64,000 bases of DNA from Rhodobacterales bacterium (GTDB lineage: Bacteria; Pseudomonadota; Alphaproteobacteria; Rhizobiales; Stappiaceae). Under the pieces are notes generated by a model. It was given only the letters and a program-made list of their open reading frames with translations, searched no databases and was not told the DNA's origin. Location of the stretch: contig VIRH01000065.1 of assembly GCA_008107755.1 (NCBI GenBank), forward strand, positions 62,001 to 126,000. The letters run 5' to 3'. The position numbers were made by a program, and so were the translations under genes. Each line of letters opens with the position of its first letter. Position 1 is the first letter of the stretch. This document shows, in pieces, positions 44,590-52,420 of the stretch.

Positions 44590-45309
44590 ATGACTGATCG
44601 ACCTGCCGTCTTTGGCGATACCCACCTGAAGGCGGCTGTCTTTGACCTCGACGGTACGCTGGTCGATTCGGCGGGCGCAATAACGACCGCCGTCAATGAA
44701 ATCATGGCAGCGGTCGGCGCGTCCCCTTATGAGGTTAAGCAGGTTGCCACCTTCATAGGGGACGGACCGGACACGGTCCTCAAACGCGCGATGGCGCGCC
44801 GCGGACTGGAGGTCAGCGAGCAGGATTCAAGGCGGTTTTCCAAGCTCTACCAAGACTGTTCCGTTTCCCAATCCGAGATCTATCCGGACATTCTGGCAGC
44901 TCTCGATGAACTCCGTATCCGCGGCTACCGGCTTGCCGTTTGCACGAACAAGCCGGGGCAGGCTACGCGCAGTCTTCTCGGGCGGCTTCAGATCGACTGG
45001 ATGTTCGACGCTGTCTGCTGCAGCGATGAGTGCACGCACCGCAAGCCGCATCCGGCGCATTTGTTCGAAACGCTGCAAAGGCTTCCCGCTCGCCCCTGCG
45101 GCGCCGTAATGATCGGAGATCATCGCAACGACATTCTCGCCGCCAATGCCTGCGGCCTGCCGGCTGTGCTTGCGCAATGGGGCGAAACGGTGCCAGAGGC
45201 AGCCCCGGACCTGGCGGGCTGCGAGGTCGCCTGCCGCACCAGAGAGCCGCGAGAGCTGCCGGATATTCTGGACAGACTCCTTGGACGCGAAGACGGTGTC
45301 GGCGCCTGA
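44590..45309 (+). CDS. HAD-family phosphatase (phosphoglycolate phosphatase-like)
   Basis: This 239-residue hydrolase has all four HAD motifs: VFDLDGTLVDS near residue 16 (nucleophile aspartate), the threonine in AVCTNKPGQA, a lysine in CTHRKPHPAHLFE, and the acidic pair in IGDHRNDILAA. The cap is the small helical type of the Gph/CbbZ group. It is downstream of the DIT1/PvcA-like gene on the same strand. Phosphoglycolate is the usual substrate of near relatives; a role tied to its neighbour is possible but unsupported. Confidence 0.85.
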   Translation: MTDRPAVFGDTHLKAAVFDLDGTLVDSAGAITTAVNEIMAAVGASPYEVKQVATFIGDGPDTVLKRAMARRGLEVSEQDSRRFSKLYQDCSVSQSEIYPDILAALDELRIRGYRLAVCTNKPGQATRSLLGRLQIDWMFDAVCCSDECTHRKPHPAHLFETLQRLPARPCGAVMIGDHRNDILAANACGLPAVLAQWGETVPEAAPDLAGCEVACRTREPRELPDILDRLLGREDGVGA

Positions 45310-45353
45310 AAGGCCAGCGCGCCGTCAGTTGAGGCGTTGGACCTGAAGCTACT

Positions 45354-45629
45354 TCAGCTCGCGAGAATTCGGGAAAGCTTCTCGGCGCAGCCGACGACGC
45401 GTCGGGCAACGGCTTCGATGTCCAGGTCCTCAAGAGCGACAACCCCTATGGATGCCTCCAGCGCGGAGTGCATGTTCTTGGAAAAAGACATCGGAGCTGC
45501 GATCCCGACCGCCCCGCGTTGAAGCTGATCTTTCGTGACGCTGTACCCGAGCTGTCGCCGGAGGATCGCAATACCCGGCGCACCGACATCAAGCGGGTGG
45601 CGGCTGCCGGCCCGGATCAGGCCTGCGTT
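45354..45629 (-). pseudogene. IclR-family regulator remnant (C-terminal effector domain)
   Basis: Between the HAD gene and the next regulator, the minus strand stays open for 91 codons and ends at TGA 45354. It reads HPLDVGAPGIAILRRQ, then LGYSVTKDQLQRGAVGIAAP and later ASIGVVALEDLDIEAVARR, which resemble the effector domain of IclR regulators. About 40 residues normally present between AIL and GYSVT are missing, no start or helix-turn-helix is found, and an in-frame stop lies at 45630-45632. I read this as a decayed gene with an internal deletion. The rest of 45310-45789 holds nothing else I recognise. Confidence 0.55.
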
Positions 45630-45789
45630 TCAGGACACCTGGGAGGAACCCGTGAAACGATTTCTGAAATACGCTCTTTGATGCCGGATCGCGCAAGCGG
45701 CATTTTCGCCCAGGGCGCTGTTTCCGACATTGGGCAGACTGCCGATGTCTGCATCCTGTGCTATGCTTTCCGTGTGGAAGTGATGGGCA

Positions 45790-47535
45790 ATGACGGAAGC
45801 AAGGCACGTTGAGGAAATAGGGCAGGTGCTGGACGGCACCCAGACCGGGCGGGACAGCTTCGTCTCGGCCTCGTGGCGCCGTTGTGTCGAACTTTACGGT
45901 ATGGATCCGATGCGCTCGGACCCGGCTTATATCGTCACTGAATCGGAGCTGCGCGATCACCGCAAGCAGGCGGAATGGATGATCGCTGCGGCGCGGTCGG
46001 GCCTGCAGAGCCTTTTTCGGCAAGTCGCGGGCCAGAACTACGTGCTGCTGCTGTCCGATGCGCAAGGGGTCTGTGTCGATTTCTTCGGCGACGAACTCTT
46101 CACCGAGGACCTGCGCAGCGCAGGACTTTATCTTGGCTCGAACTGGGCCGAGGGGCTTGCCGGAACCTGCGGCGTTGGCGCCTGCATTTTCACGAAGGAA
46201 CCTGTGACCGTTCATCAGGACGATCACTTCGGCAACGCGCACACGGCGCTCTCATGTACCGCTGCACCGATCTTCGACAGCTTGGGCCAGTTGGCGGCGG
46301 TGCTCGATATTTCCCTGTTGCGCTCGCCTTCACCCAAAAGCAGCCAGAGTCTGGCGATGAGCCTCGTGACCAATGCGGCCCGGCGGGTCGAGATGGCCAA
46401 CCTCATGGCGGAAAGTGCGCGGGACTGGGTGCTGCGCCTGTCGGCGAGCCCCGAGTTTCTCGACGTCGATCCCGAAGCAGCCGTGCGGCTGGACGGGTCC
46501 GGCCGGGTTCTGGGCTATACCCGCGCAGCGCGGCGCCTGTTCCCGGAGGGCGGAAAGATCATCGGGCGACGCATAGACGAGGTTCTGGGCCTGTCCGTCG
46601 ACGATCTTCCCGATCTGATGCGCGACCGGCCAACCGAAGAGCGTGTGGTCGAGATGCGCGACGGCAGCGCGCTGTTCGGCCATGCGATCGCTCCCAAGGC
46701 ACCACGAAGAGCCCATGAAAGCATACGGCGAGGTGGGGCGCTTGCCGCATTGACGGGTGGCGACGCAGGCATGGCGCGGCTGCTGGAACAGGCAGAGCTT
46801 CTCGCGCCGGGCCCGGTGCCGCTGCTGATCAACGGCGAGACAGGCACGGGCAAGGCCAAGCTTGCACGCGCGATCCACATGACGAGCAAAGCGCACGGGT
46901 TCATCAGTCTCCAATGTGCGGGATTGAGCCCAGAGGATCTGCTTGAAGCGTTTCGTAACGTGCAAGGTCTGACGACTCTTGTGTTGCGCAGGGTCGAAGA
47001 CCTGCCGATGGAGACGGCCAACGCCCTGAGCGGCCTTCTGGACCAGCGATCCGACCTCAGGCCGCTTTCGACCAGTTGTCTTGCCCCCTCCGATATCGCC
47101 CTGCCGCGGCCGCTGTTTCATCGCCTTGCCGGTTGCGTTCTCACCTTGCCGCCGCTGAGGCTGCGGCGGGACCTTGAATGGCTGGCGGACCGGCACCTTC
47201 GGCGGCATGTTCTTGAGACCCTTCGGTTGTCTCCTTCCGCACGTGCCGAACTGATGGGCCGAAGCTGGCCGGGCAACATCCGCGAACTTGAGCAGGTGCT
47301 CGATGTTGCCGCTACACTTTGCGTCGGCTCGGTGATCGACCTACCGGACCTGCCGCAACCGGTCGCGGAGGCGAGCGGTGTTCAGACTGTGCCGAGTGCC
47401 GATCGGTGGGACTCGCTCGAAGAGGTGCTGGAGGCTTGCGGCTGGAACATGGCTCAGGCGGCCCGGCGGTTCGGCGTCAACCGGTCCACCGTGCTGCGCC
47501 GGATCCGAAAAGCCGGGTTGCGGGCCCCGACATAA
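45790..47535 (+). CDS. AcoR-like Fis-family regulator with degenerate AAA+ domain
   Basis: This 581-residue regulator is built like AcoR: an N-terminal GAF sensor (residues about 50-190, with YVLLLSDAQGVCVDFFGDEL and GTCGVGACIFTKEPVTVH), a central AAA+ domain and a C-terminal Fis helix-turn-helix (WNMAQAARRFGVNRSTVLRR). Walker A, INGETGTGKAKLARAIH, is intact. The GAFTGA loop that contacts sigma54 is absent, and the Walker B region is VLRRVEDLP instead of the usual acidic form. It probably does not activate sigma54. It precedes the monooxygenase and dehydrogenase genes and likely controls them through the palindrome at 47548. Confidence 0.85.
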   Translation: MTEARHVEEIGQVLDGTQTGRDSFVSASWRRCVELYGMDPMRSDPAYIVTESELRDHRKQAEWMIAAARSGLQSLFRQVAGQNYVLLLSDAQGVCVDFFGDELFTEDLRSAGLYLGSNWAEGLAGTCGVGACIFTKEPVTVHQDDHFGNAHTALSCTAAPIFDSLGQLAAVLDISLLRSPSPKSSQSLAMSLVTNAARRVEMANLMAESARDWVLRLSASPEFLDVDPEAAVRLDGSGRVLGYTRAARRLFPEGGKIIGRRIDEVLGLSVDDLPDLMRDRPTEERVVEMRDGSALFGHAIAPKAPRRAHESIRRGGALAALTGGDAGMARLLEQAELLAPGPVPLLINGETGTGKAKLARAIHMTSKAHGFISLQCAGLSPEDLLEAFRNVQGLTTLVLRRVEDLPMETANALSGLLDQRSDLRPLSTSCLAPSDIALPRPLFHRLAGCVLTLPPLRLRRDLEWLADRHLRRHVLETLRLSPSARAELMGRSWPGNIRELEQVLDVAATLCVGSVIDLPDLPQPVAEASGVQTVPSADRWDSLEEVLEACGWNMAQAARRFGVNRSTVLRRIRKAGLRAPT

Positions 47536-47547
47536 TTTGTTGCATCT

Positions 47548-47563
47548 TGTTGCGCGCGCAACA
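47548..47563. promoter_or_regulatory. Perfect 16-bp palindrome upstream of the monooxygenase
   Basis: TGTTGCGCGCGCAACA is its own reverse complement. It lies 13 bases past the regulator stop and about 110 bases before the monooxygenase start, where an activator site would be. TGT-N10-ACA elements of this kind fit a Fis-type dimer; binding by the adjacent AcoR-like protein is inferred. Confidence 0.55.
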
Positions 47564-47675
47564 TGACGCAGCGCAGCACACGTTTTTTGCTTTCTCTCTT
47601 CCGCTTCCGCCATGGAACGGACTGCGTCCGGGTGACAATGATCCTTCTCGACACGCGTGTAGAGGAGGAAACGCG

Positions 47676-49475
47676 ATGCTTGATACGACTGCAACGACAA
47701 GGACCCGGAAGGTCATCGACAATCTGAATGCCGCGCTGGAGGGCGGCGAAATTGATCGCGCGGCAGGATTGTTCGCGACGGACAGCTATTGGCGCGATCT
47801 CATTGCGGTGAGCTGGAATCTCAAGACCGTGGAAGGGCCGGACGGTGTGGCCGATATGCTGCGCAGCCAGCTTGAGCATACCCGTCCCGGACAGTTCGAG
47901 ATCCAGTCGGGCGAGATCCCTGCCGAGGAGGGCGGGATCATCACCGCGTGGCTGACCTTCGAGACGCGAGCGGGCCGGGGACGGGGCCTGATGCGCCTGA
48001 AGGACGGACGTATCTGGACGTTGTTGACGGCGTTGCAGGAGTTGAAGGGCTTTGAGGAAAACCTCGGCAAGCGACGCCCTATGGGCGCAGAACACGGGGC
48101 TCAAAGGAACAGGCGCAGCTGGAGAGAAAGCCGTGACGCTGAAGAGGCTGACCTCGGATACGGCACACAGCCATACGTCCTGGTCGTCGGCGGCGGCCAG
48201 GGCGGGATCGCGCTCGGGGCCAGATTGCGCCAGCTCGGCGTGCCCGCGATCGTGCTCGACAAACACGACCGGCCCGGCGACCAATGGCGCAGCCGTTACA
48301 AGTCGCTCTGCCTGCATGACCCGATCTGGTATGACCATCTGCCCTACATCAAGTTCCCCGACAACTGGCCGGTTTTCACACCCAAGGACAAGATCGGCGA
48401 CTGGCTCGAGATGTACACCAAGGTCATGGAGATCAATTACTGGGTCCGGTCCGAGGTGACGCATGCCGAGTTTGACGAGGCCGCCGGAAAATGGCGTGTC
48501 GAAGTCAACCGTGATGGCGAAAAAGTAACCCTGGAACCGACGCAGCTCGTGCTGGCTACCGGCATGTCGGGAAAACCGAACATGCCGGAGTTTCCGGGCA
48601 TGGATGCGTTCAAGGGAACGATCCAGCACTCCTCTCAGCACGACGGCCCGGATGCCTGGAGCGGCAAGAGGGTCGTCGTCATCGGGTCGAACAACTCGGC
48701 GCATGATATCTGCGCTGCGTTGTGGGAAGCGGATGCGGACGTCACCATGGTCCAGCGCTCGTCCACCCACATCGTACGTTCCGACACGCTGATGGAGATC
48801 GGTCTCGGCGCACTCTATTCCGAGGACGCCGTGGCGAGCGGAATGACGACGGAAAAGGCGGACATGATCTTTGCGTCGCTGCCGTACAGGATCATGCACG
48901 AGTTCCAGATCCCGCTTTATGAGCAGATGCGCGAGCGAGATGCCGACTTCTATGACGGTCTGACGAGGGCGGGCTTCGATCTCGATTGGGGCGATGACGG
49001 CTCGGGCCTGTTTATGAAATACCTACGCCGCGGCTCCGGATATTACATCGATGTCGGGGCCAGTCAGCTGATCATCGACGGCGAGGTGAAACTCGCCAAG
49101 GGACAGGTCGATCGTTTCGAGGAAGATGCCGTCGTCCTGGCGGATGGAACCCGCCTGCCTGCCGATCTCGTCGTCTTCGCGACCGGCTACGGGTCGATGA
49201 ACGGTTGGGCGGCTGACCTGATCAGTCAGGAGGTCGCCGACAAGGTCGGGAAGGTCTGGGGCCTGGGGTCTGATACCACCAAGGACCCCGGGCCCTGGGA
49301 AGGCGAACAGCGCAACATGTGGAAGCCGACACAGCAGGAGAACCTGTGGTTCCACGGGGGCAACCTGCATCAGTCCCGACACTACTCGCTCTATCTGGCG
49401 CTCCAACTGAAGGCGCGGCTGGAGAGGCTTCCGACACCGGTTTACGGGTTGCAGGAAGTTCACCACCTGTCCTGA
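47676..49475 (+). CDS. NTF2-like/FAD monooxygenase fusion
   Basis: This 599-residue protein joins an N-terminal NTF2-like domain (residues about 1-130, with AAGLFATDSYWRDLIAVSWN) to a flavin-dependent monooxygenase of the CzcO/Baeyer-Villiger type. The FAD site is YVLVVGGGQGGIALGARLRQ, and a second dinucleotide site is VVVIGSNNSAHDICAALWEA. LVLATGMSGKPNMPEFPG matches the class B flavoprotein signature. ATG 47676 follows GAGGAGG. The substrate is unknown. Placement between an AcoR-like regulator and a butanediol-type dehydrogenase suggests oxidation of a small ketone or alcohol-derived carbonyl. Confidence 0.85.
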   Translation: MLDTTATTRTRKVIDNLNAALEGGEIDRAAGLFATDSYWRDLIAVSWNLKTVEGPDGVADMLRSQLEHTRPGQFEIQSGEIPAEEGGIITAWLTFETRAGRGRGLMRLKDGRIWTLLTALQELKGFEENLGKRRPMGAEHGAQRNRRSWRESRDAEEADLGYGTQPYVLVVGGGQGGIALGARLRQLGVPAIVLDKHDRPGDQWRSRYKSLCLHDPIWYDHLPYIKFPDNWPVFTPKDKIGDWLEMYTKVMEINYWVRSEVTHAEFDEAAGKWRVEVNRDGEKVTLEPTQLVLATGMSGKPNMPEFPGMDAFKGTIQHSSQHDGPDAWSGKRVVVIGSNNSAHDICAALWEADADVTMVQRSSTHIVRSDTLMEIGLGALYSEDAVASGMTTEKADMIFASLPYRIMHEFQIPLYEQMRERDADFYDGLTRAGFDLDWGDDGSGLFMKYLRRGSGYYIDVGASQLIIDGEVKLAKGQVDRFEEDAVVLADGTRLPADLVVFATGYGSMNGWAADLISQEVADKVGKVWGLGSDTTKDPGPWEGEQRNMWKPTQQENLWFHGGNLHQSRHYSLYLALQLKARLERLPTPVYGLQEVHHLS

Positions 49476-49549
49476 ACCCGCTTCACCGCCTCACGCCCCG
49501 GTCCATCCGGACCGGGGAATTTCATCTCAAAGCATCGAGGAGATAAACG

Positions 49550-50602
49550 ATGAAAGCAGCACGCTGGCACGGCATCAAGGATATTCGTGTCGAAGACGTC
49601 GACACGCCCGCGCCTGGCGCCGGAGAGGTCGCGATCAAGGTGGCCTGGACCGGAATTTGTGGCAGCGACCTGCATGAATACCTCGCGGGTCCCATCTTCA
49701 TTCCCGTCGGCGACGAGCATCCGCTGAGCCACGACAAGGCGCCGATCACGATGGGCCACGAATATTGCGGCACCATCTCCGAGCTGGGCGAAGGCGTCAG
49801 CGGTCTGAGCGTGGGAGACCGCGTTGCCGTCGAACCCATCTTCGCCTGTGGCCACTGCCCCGCCTGTCTCGAAGGCAAATACAATCTGTGTGACAGCCTC
49901 GGGTTCGTGGGTCTGTCCGGAGGCCATGGCGGTTTCGCCGCAACATCGGTCGTACCGGCGAAGATGGTGCACAAGATGCCCGACTCCCTCTCGATGGAGC
50001 AGGGCGCGCTGGTTGAACCGGCTGCCGTCGCGCTGCATGCCGTGCGCCTGTCGGCGATCAAGGCAGGCGATACCGCTGCCGTCTTCGGCGCAGGCCCGAT
50101 CGGGCTTCTTGTCGTGGAAGCATTGCGTGTCGCAGGCGCTGCCCAGATCCATGTGGTCGAGCCCTCGCAGGAGCGCCGCGAAAAGGCACTCGAGCTTGGG
50201 GCCACCAGTGCCATCGATCCGATGGCGGACGATCCGGTCGAAAAGATCTGGGCCGCAACCGGCGGCGTCCATGTCGCCTTTGAGGTGACAGGCGTTCCGC
50301 GCGTTCTGCCGCAGTGTATAGAGAGCACCCGTCACGACGGCCAGACACTGATCGTCTCAATCTGGGAAGGGGAGGCGTCCTTCCATCCCAATACCGTCGT
50401 TCTGAAGGAACGCGACCTCAAGGGCACCATTGCCTACCGCAATGTCTATCCGGCCGTGATGGAATTGATGACGCAGGGCTATTTCAGCGCGGAGGCCCTC
50501 GTGACCAAGCGCATCGCGATCGATGAGATCGTCGATGAGGGCTTCGAGGCCCTTGTCGCCGAAAAATCCCAGGTAAAGATTCTGGTCAAGGCACCGGAGT
50601 GA
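49550..50602 (+). CDS. Zinc alcohol dehydrogenase, 2,3-butanediol dehydrogenase-like
   Basis: This 350-residue medium-chain dehydrogenase has catalytic zinc ligands C37 (TGICGSDLHEY) and H70/E71 (TMGHEYCG). Structural zinc cysteines are C100, C103, C106 and C114 (FACGHCPACLEGKYNLC). The nucleotide site is AAVFGAGPIGLLVVEALRVA. The sequence from GPIFIPVGDEHPLS onward resembles (R,R)-2,3-butanediol/acetoin dehydrogenases, consistent with an AcoR-type regulator nearby. GGAG precedes the start. A hairpin follows 41 bases after the stop. Confidence 0.88.
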   Translation: MKAARWHGIKDIRVEDVDTPAPGAGEVAIKVAWTGICGSDLHEYLAGPIFIPVGDEHPLSHDKAPITMGHEYCGTISELGEGVSGLSVGDRVAVEPIFACGHCPACLEGKYNLCDSLGFVGLSGGHGGFAATSVVPAKMVHKMPDSLSMEQGALVEPAAVALHAVRLSAIKAGDTAAVFGAGPIGLLVVEALRVAGAAQIHVVEPSQERREKALELGATSAIDPMADDPVEKIWAATGGVHVAFEVTGVPRVLPQCIESTRHDGQTLIVSIWEGEASFHPNTVVLKERDLKGTIAYRNVYPAVMELMTQGYFSAEALVTKRIAIDEIVDEGFEALVAEKSQVKILVKAPE

Positions 50603-50643
50603 TCTTCCGAAACGAAGATCGGCAATTGCTTGCCTGACAAAAA

Positions 50644-50669
50644 CGGATGAGGCCGCCCGGCCTCATCCG
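50644..50669. terminator. Bidirectional hairpin terminator
   Basis: A 12-base inverted repeat, CGGATGAGGCCG and CGGCCTCATCCG, is separated by two bases. On the minus strand it is followed by TTTTTG, as expected for an intrinsic terminator of the MarR gene. On the plus strand, downstream of the dehydrogenase, the T tract is weak. Confidence 0.75.
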
Positions 50670-50678
50670 GTTGATACC

Positions 50679-51128
50679 CTAGTCAAGGCGGGCCAGTTTC
50701 TGCAGAGCCGACTTGAGCACCTGGACTTCCCGTTTTCCCAGACCCTTCTGCAGTTCGGTCTCATAGGCGGCTGCCCGTTTCACTAGAAACCTGTAGGCGT
50801 CTTCGCCCGCCTTGAGCAGGATCAGCGTTTCGGTTCTGCGGTCAATGGTGTTTTCCTACCGGCGCACAAACCTCTTCGTTTCCAGATCCCGTACCGCACG
50901 CGAGATCTTCGTCTTGTGAACGCGGGCGCGCGCGCCGATTTCATGGGCGCTCATCGGGCCGTAGCGGCCGAGATGAAACAGAACGCGCCATTCGGTCCGC
51001 TTCATGCCGTACTGCCGCTTGTAGACGTCGGAAAATGCTTCGCTCGTCCGCTCTGCCGCCATGTTGAGGAGGTAGGGCGTGAAGCTCCGGATTTCGAAGA
51101 GTTCCAGCGGGTCGCGCTCGCCTGTCAT
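50679..51128 (-). pseudogene. MarR-family regulator interrupted by an in-frame stop
   Basis: Read from ATG 51128 ([20 protein letters not shown]) the frame encodes a MarR winged-helix protein: YGMKRTEWRVLFHLGRYG, ISRAVRDLETKRFVRR. It meets TAG at 50856-50858, in the wing. The same frame continues ENTIDRRTETLILLKAGEDA and ends at TAG 50679, exactly the rest of a normal MarR of about 149 residues. A single base change (or read error) explains it. It is divergent from the hmgA remnant across an operator-like palindrome, the arrangement of homogentisate operon repressors. Confidence 0.8.
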
Positions 51129-51149
51129 AAGCGTCAAACTAGCGTTTTT

Positions 51150-51167
51150 TAGTTGCAAATGCAACTA
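51150..51167. promoter_or_regulatory. MarR-type operator between marR and hmgA remnant
   Basis: TAGTTGCA and TGCAACTA form a perfect inverted repeat around AA. Operators of this shape are bound by MarR/HpaR-type repressors of aromatic catabolism. It sits 22 bases upstream of the broken MarR gene and immediately left of the hmgA stump. Confidence 0.65.
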
Positions 51168-51177
51168 TTGTCATGTC

Positions 51178-51483
51178 CGAATTGATGGCAACATCTATGG
51201 CGAATATGACGCCAAGCCTCAGGGATTCGTGCCCGGCGGCATGAGCCTTCACAACATGATGCTGCCGCACGGACCAGACAACGACGCTTTCGAGAAGGCC
51301 TCCTTCGCGGATCTCAAGCCGAAGAAGCTCGACAATACCATGTCGTTCATGTTCGAGACCCGCTTCCCGCAGCATCTGACGGAGTTCGCCGCCGAGGAAG
51401 AGCCGCTCCAGGACGGCTACATTGACTGCTGGTCCAGTCTCAAGAAGCGTTTCAACGTGACGCCCGAAGGCGACTGGAGCTGA
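51178..51483 (+). pseudogene. hmgA: Homogentisate 1,2-dioxygenase 3' remnant
   Basis: About 100 codons match the C-terminus of homogentisate 1,2-dioxygenase: [40 protein letters not shown] and [14 protein letters not shown] before TGA 51481. The first three quarters of the gene (roughly 350 codons) are missing. The family-like sequence starts around 51184, only some 17 bases after the operator palindrome. No intact HmgA could be made from this locus. Confidence 0.85.
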
Positions 51484-51570
51484 TCGAGGTCGCACGTTGC
51501 ACCGACCTCCCGAACCGGCGGACCTTTCGCTGCGCCCGGACACTGCACAGCTGTGAGGCTGTGTGTGATC

Positions 51571-51684
51571 CACCAGGATGGGGACAGCATTACCCTGTAG
51601 GGCCACGCCCAGGGAGACGGATACCGGATCGGTTTCAGTGAATGCTCGACGACGGTCCTGCCGTCGCCGGATTCCGCAGACTGA
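51571..51684 (+). pseudogene. fahA: Fumarylacetoacetase 3' remnant
   Basis: In the same phase as the hmgA stump, the codons for QDGDSITL, a TAG at 51598-51600, and then GHAQGDGYRIGFSECSTTVL match the extreme C-terminus of bacterial fumarylacetoacetase, ending at TGA 51682. The remaining 90 percent of the gene is absent and the fragment carries a nonsense codon. Gene order hmgA-fahA-maiA is the normal homogentisate operon. The 51484-51570 stretch shows no recognisable coding sequence. Confidence 0.65.
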
Positions 51685-51775
51685 CGGACGCGGCACATGG
51701 CATCATGCCATTGGAAGATGACGGCAAGGGCGGTCACACAATTCGTCCTTGCCCGCAAAAGGAAAGGGCATGTTC

Positions 51776-52420
51776 ATGCCGGAGAGGATCAGGCTTTACG
51801 ATTATTGGCGCAGCACGGCCAGTTACCGGGTTCGCATCGGTCTCAATCTTGCGGGCCTTGCCTACGAGGCAATCTCCGTGGACCTTCTTGCCGGCGAGCA
51901 GACAACGCCCGAACATCATGCTCGTAACCCGCTCGAACAGGTGCCTGTCCTCGAAATTGACGGTCTCCGGCTGACTCAATCGCTGGCGATCCGGGACTAT
52001 CTGGACGATACCGGGCGTCTTGATCTGAGGCCCGCCGATCCAAAATTGACCGCGCGGATGCGGGCCATCTGTCTGGCGATCGCCTGTGACATTCATCCGG
52101 TTTGCAATCTGCGCGTTGCGTCCCATGCCGCTCACCTGACCGGGCGCAGCGAGACGCGTGCGGAATGGATGCAGCGCTTCATTCGCCCGGGCCTTGCCGC
52201 TGTCGAGACAATGCTCGGCGCGTTTGAAGGCCCCTATTGCCTTGGCGCGGTGATGTCGCAGGCCGATCTGGTGCTGATCCCCCATCTTTATAACGCCGCG
52301 CGCTGGAGCGTCGATATCGGCGATCTGGCGCGGATCGCCGAGATCGCGGACAATTGCGCAAGACTTCCCGCCTTCGTGGCGGCGCACCCGGACCAGGTCC
52401 ATGCCGGGTCGACCGACTGA
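51776..52420 (+). CDS. maiA: Maleylacetoacetate isomerase (zeta-class GST)
   Basis: This glutathione-dependent enzyme isomerises maleylacetoacetate to fumarylacetoacetate in tyrosine/homogentisate breakdown. The 214-residue protein has the zeta-class N-terminus RLYDYWRSTASYRVRIGLNL with the catalytic serines, the glutathione site NPLEQVPVLEIDGL, then QSLAIRDYLD. ATG 51776 follows GGAAAGG by eight bases. It looks intact, unlike hmgA and fahA beside it. It overlaps the next MarR gene by 20 bases. Confidence 0.9.
   Translation: MPERIRLYDYWRSTASYRVRIGLNLAGLAYEAISVDLLAGEQTTPEHHARNPLEQVPVLEIDGLRLTQSLAIRDYLDDTGRLDLRPADPKLTARMRAICLAIACDIHPVCNLRVASHAAHLTGRSETRAEWMQRFIRPGLAAVETMLGAFEGPYCLGAVMSQADLVLIPHLYNAARWSVDIGDLARIAEIADNCARLPAFVAAHPDQVHAGSTD

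Noticed and set aside
45468-45812. A 114-codon plus-strand open frame between the HAD gene and the AcoR-like gene
   Set aside because: It has no family similarity and overlaps the next gene. The opposite strand in the same place carries IclR-like sequence.
47580-47640. A sigma54 promoter upstream of the monooxygenase
   Set aside because: The closest GG and GC pair (in TGGAACGGACTGC) is separated by 8 bases instead of 10, and the adjacent regulator lacks the sigma54 contact motif.
50603-50678. The gap after the dehydrogenase as an attachment site or repeat element
   Set aside because: The inverted repeat is explained by a terminator hairpin with a T tract on the minus strand. No direct repeats or integrase are present.
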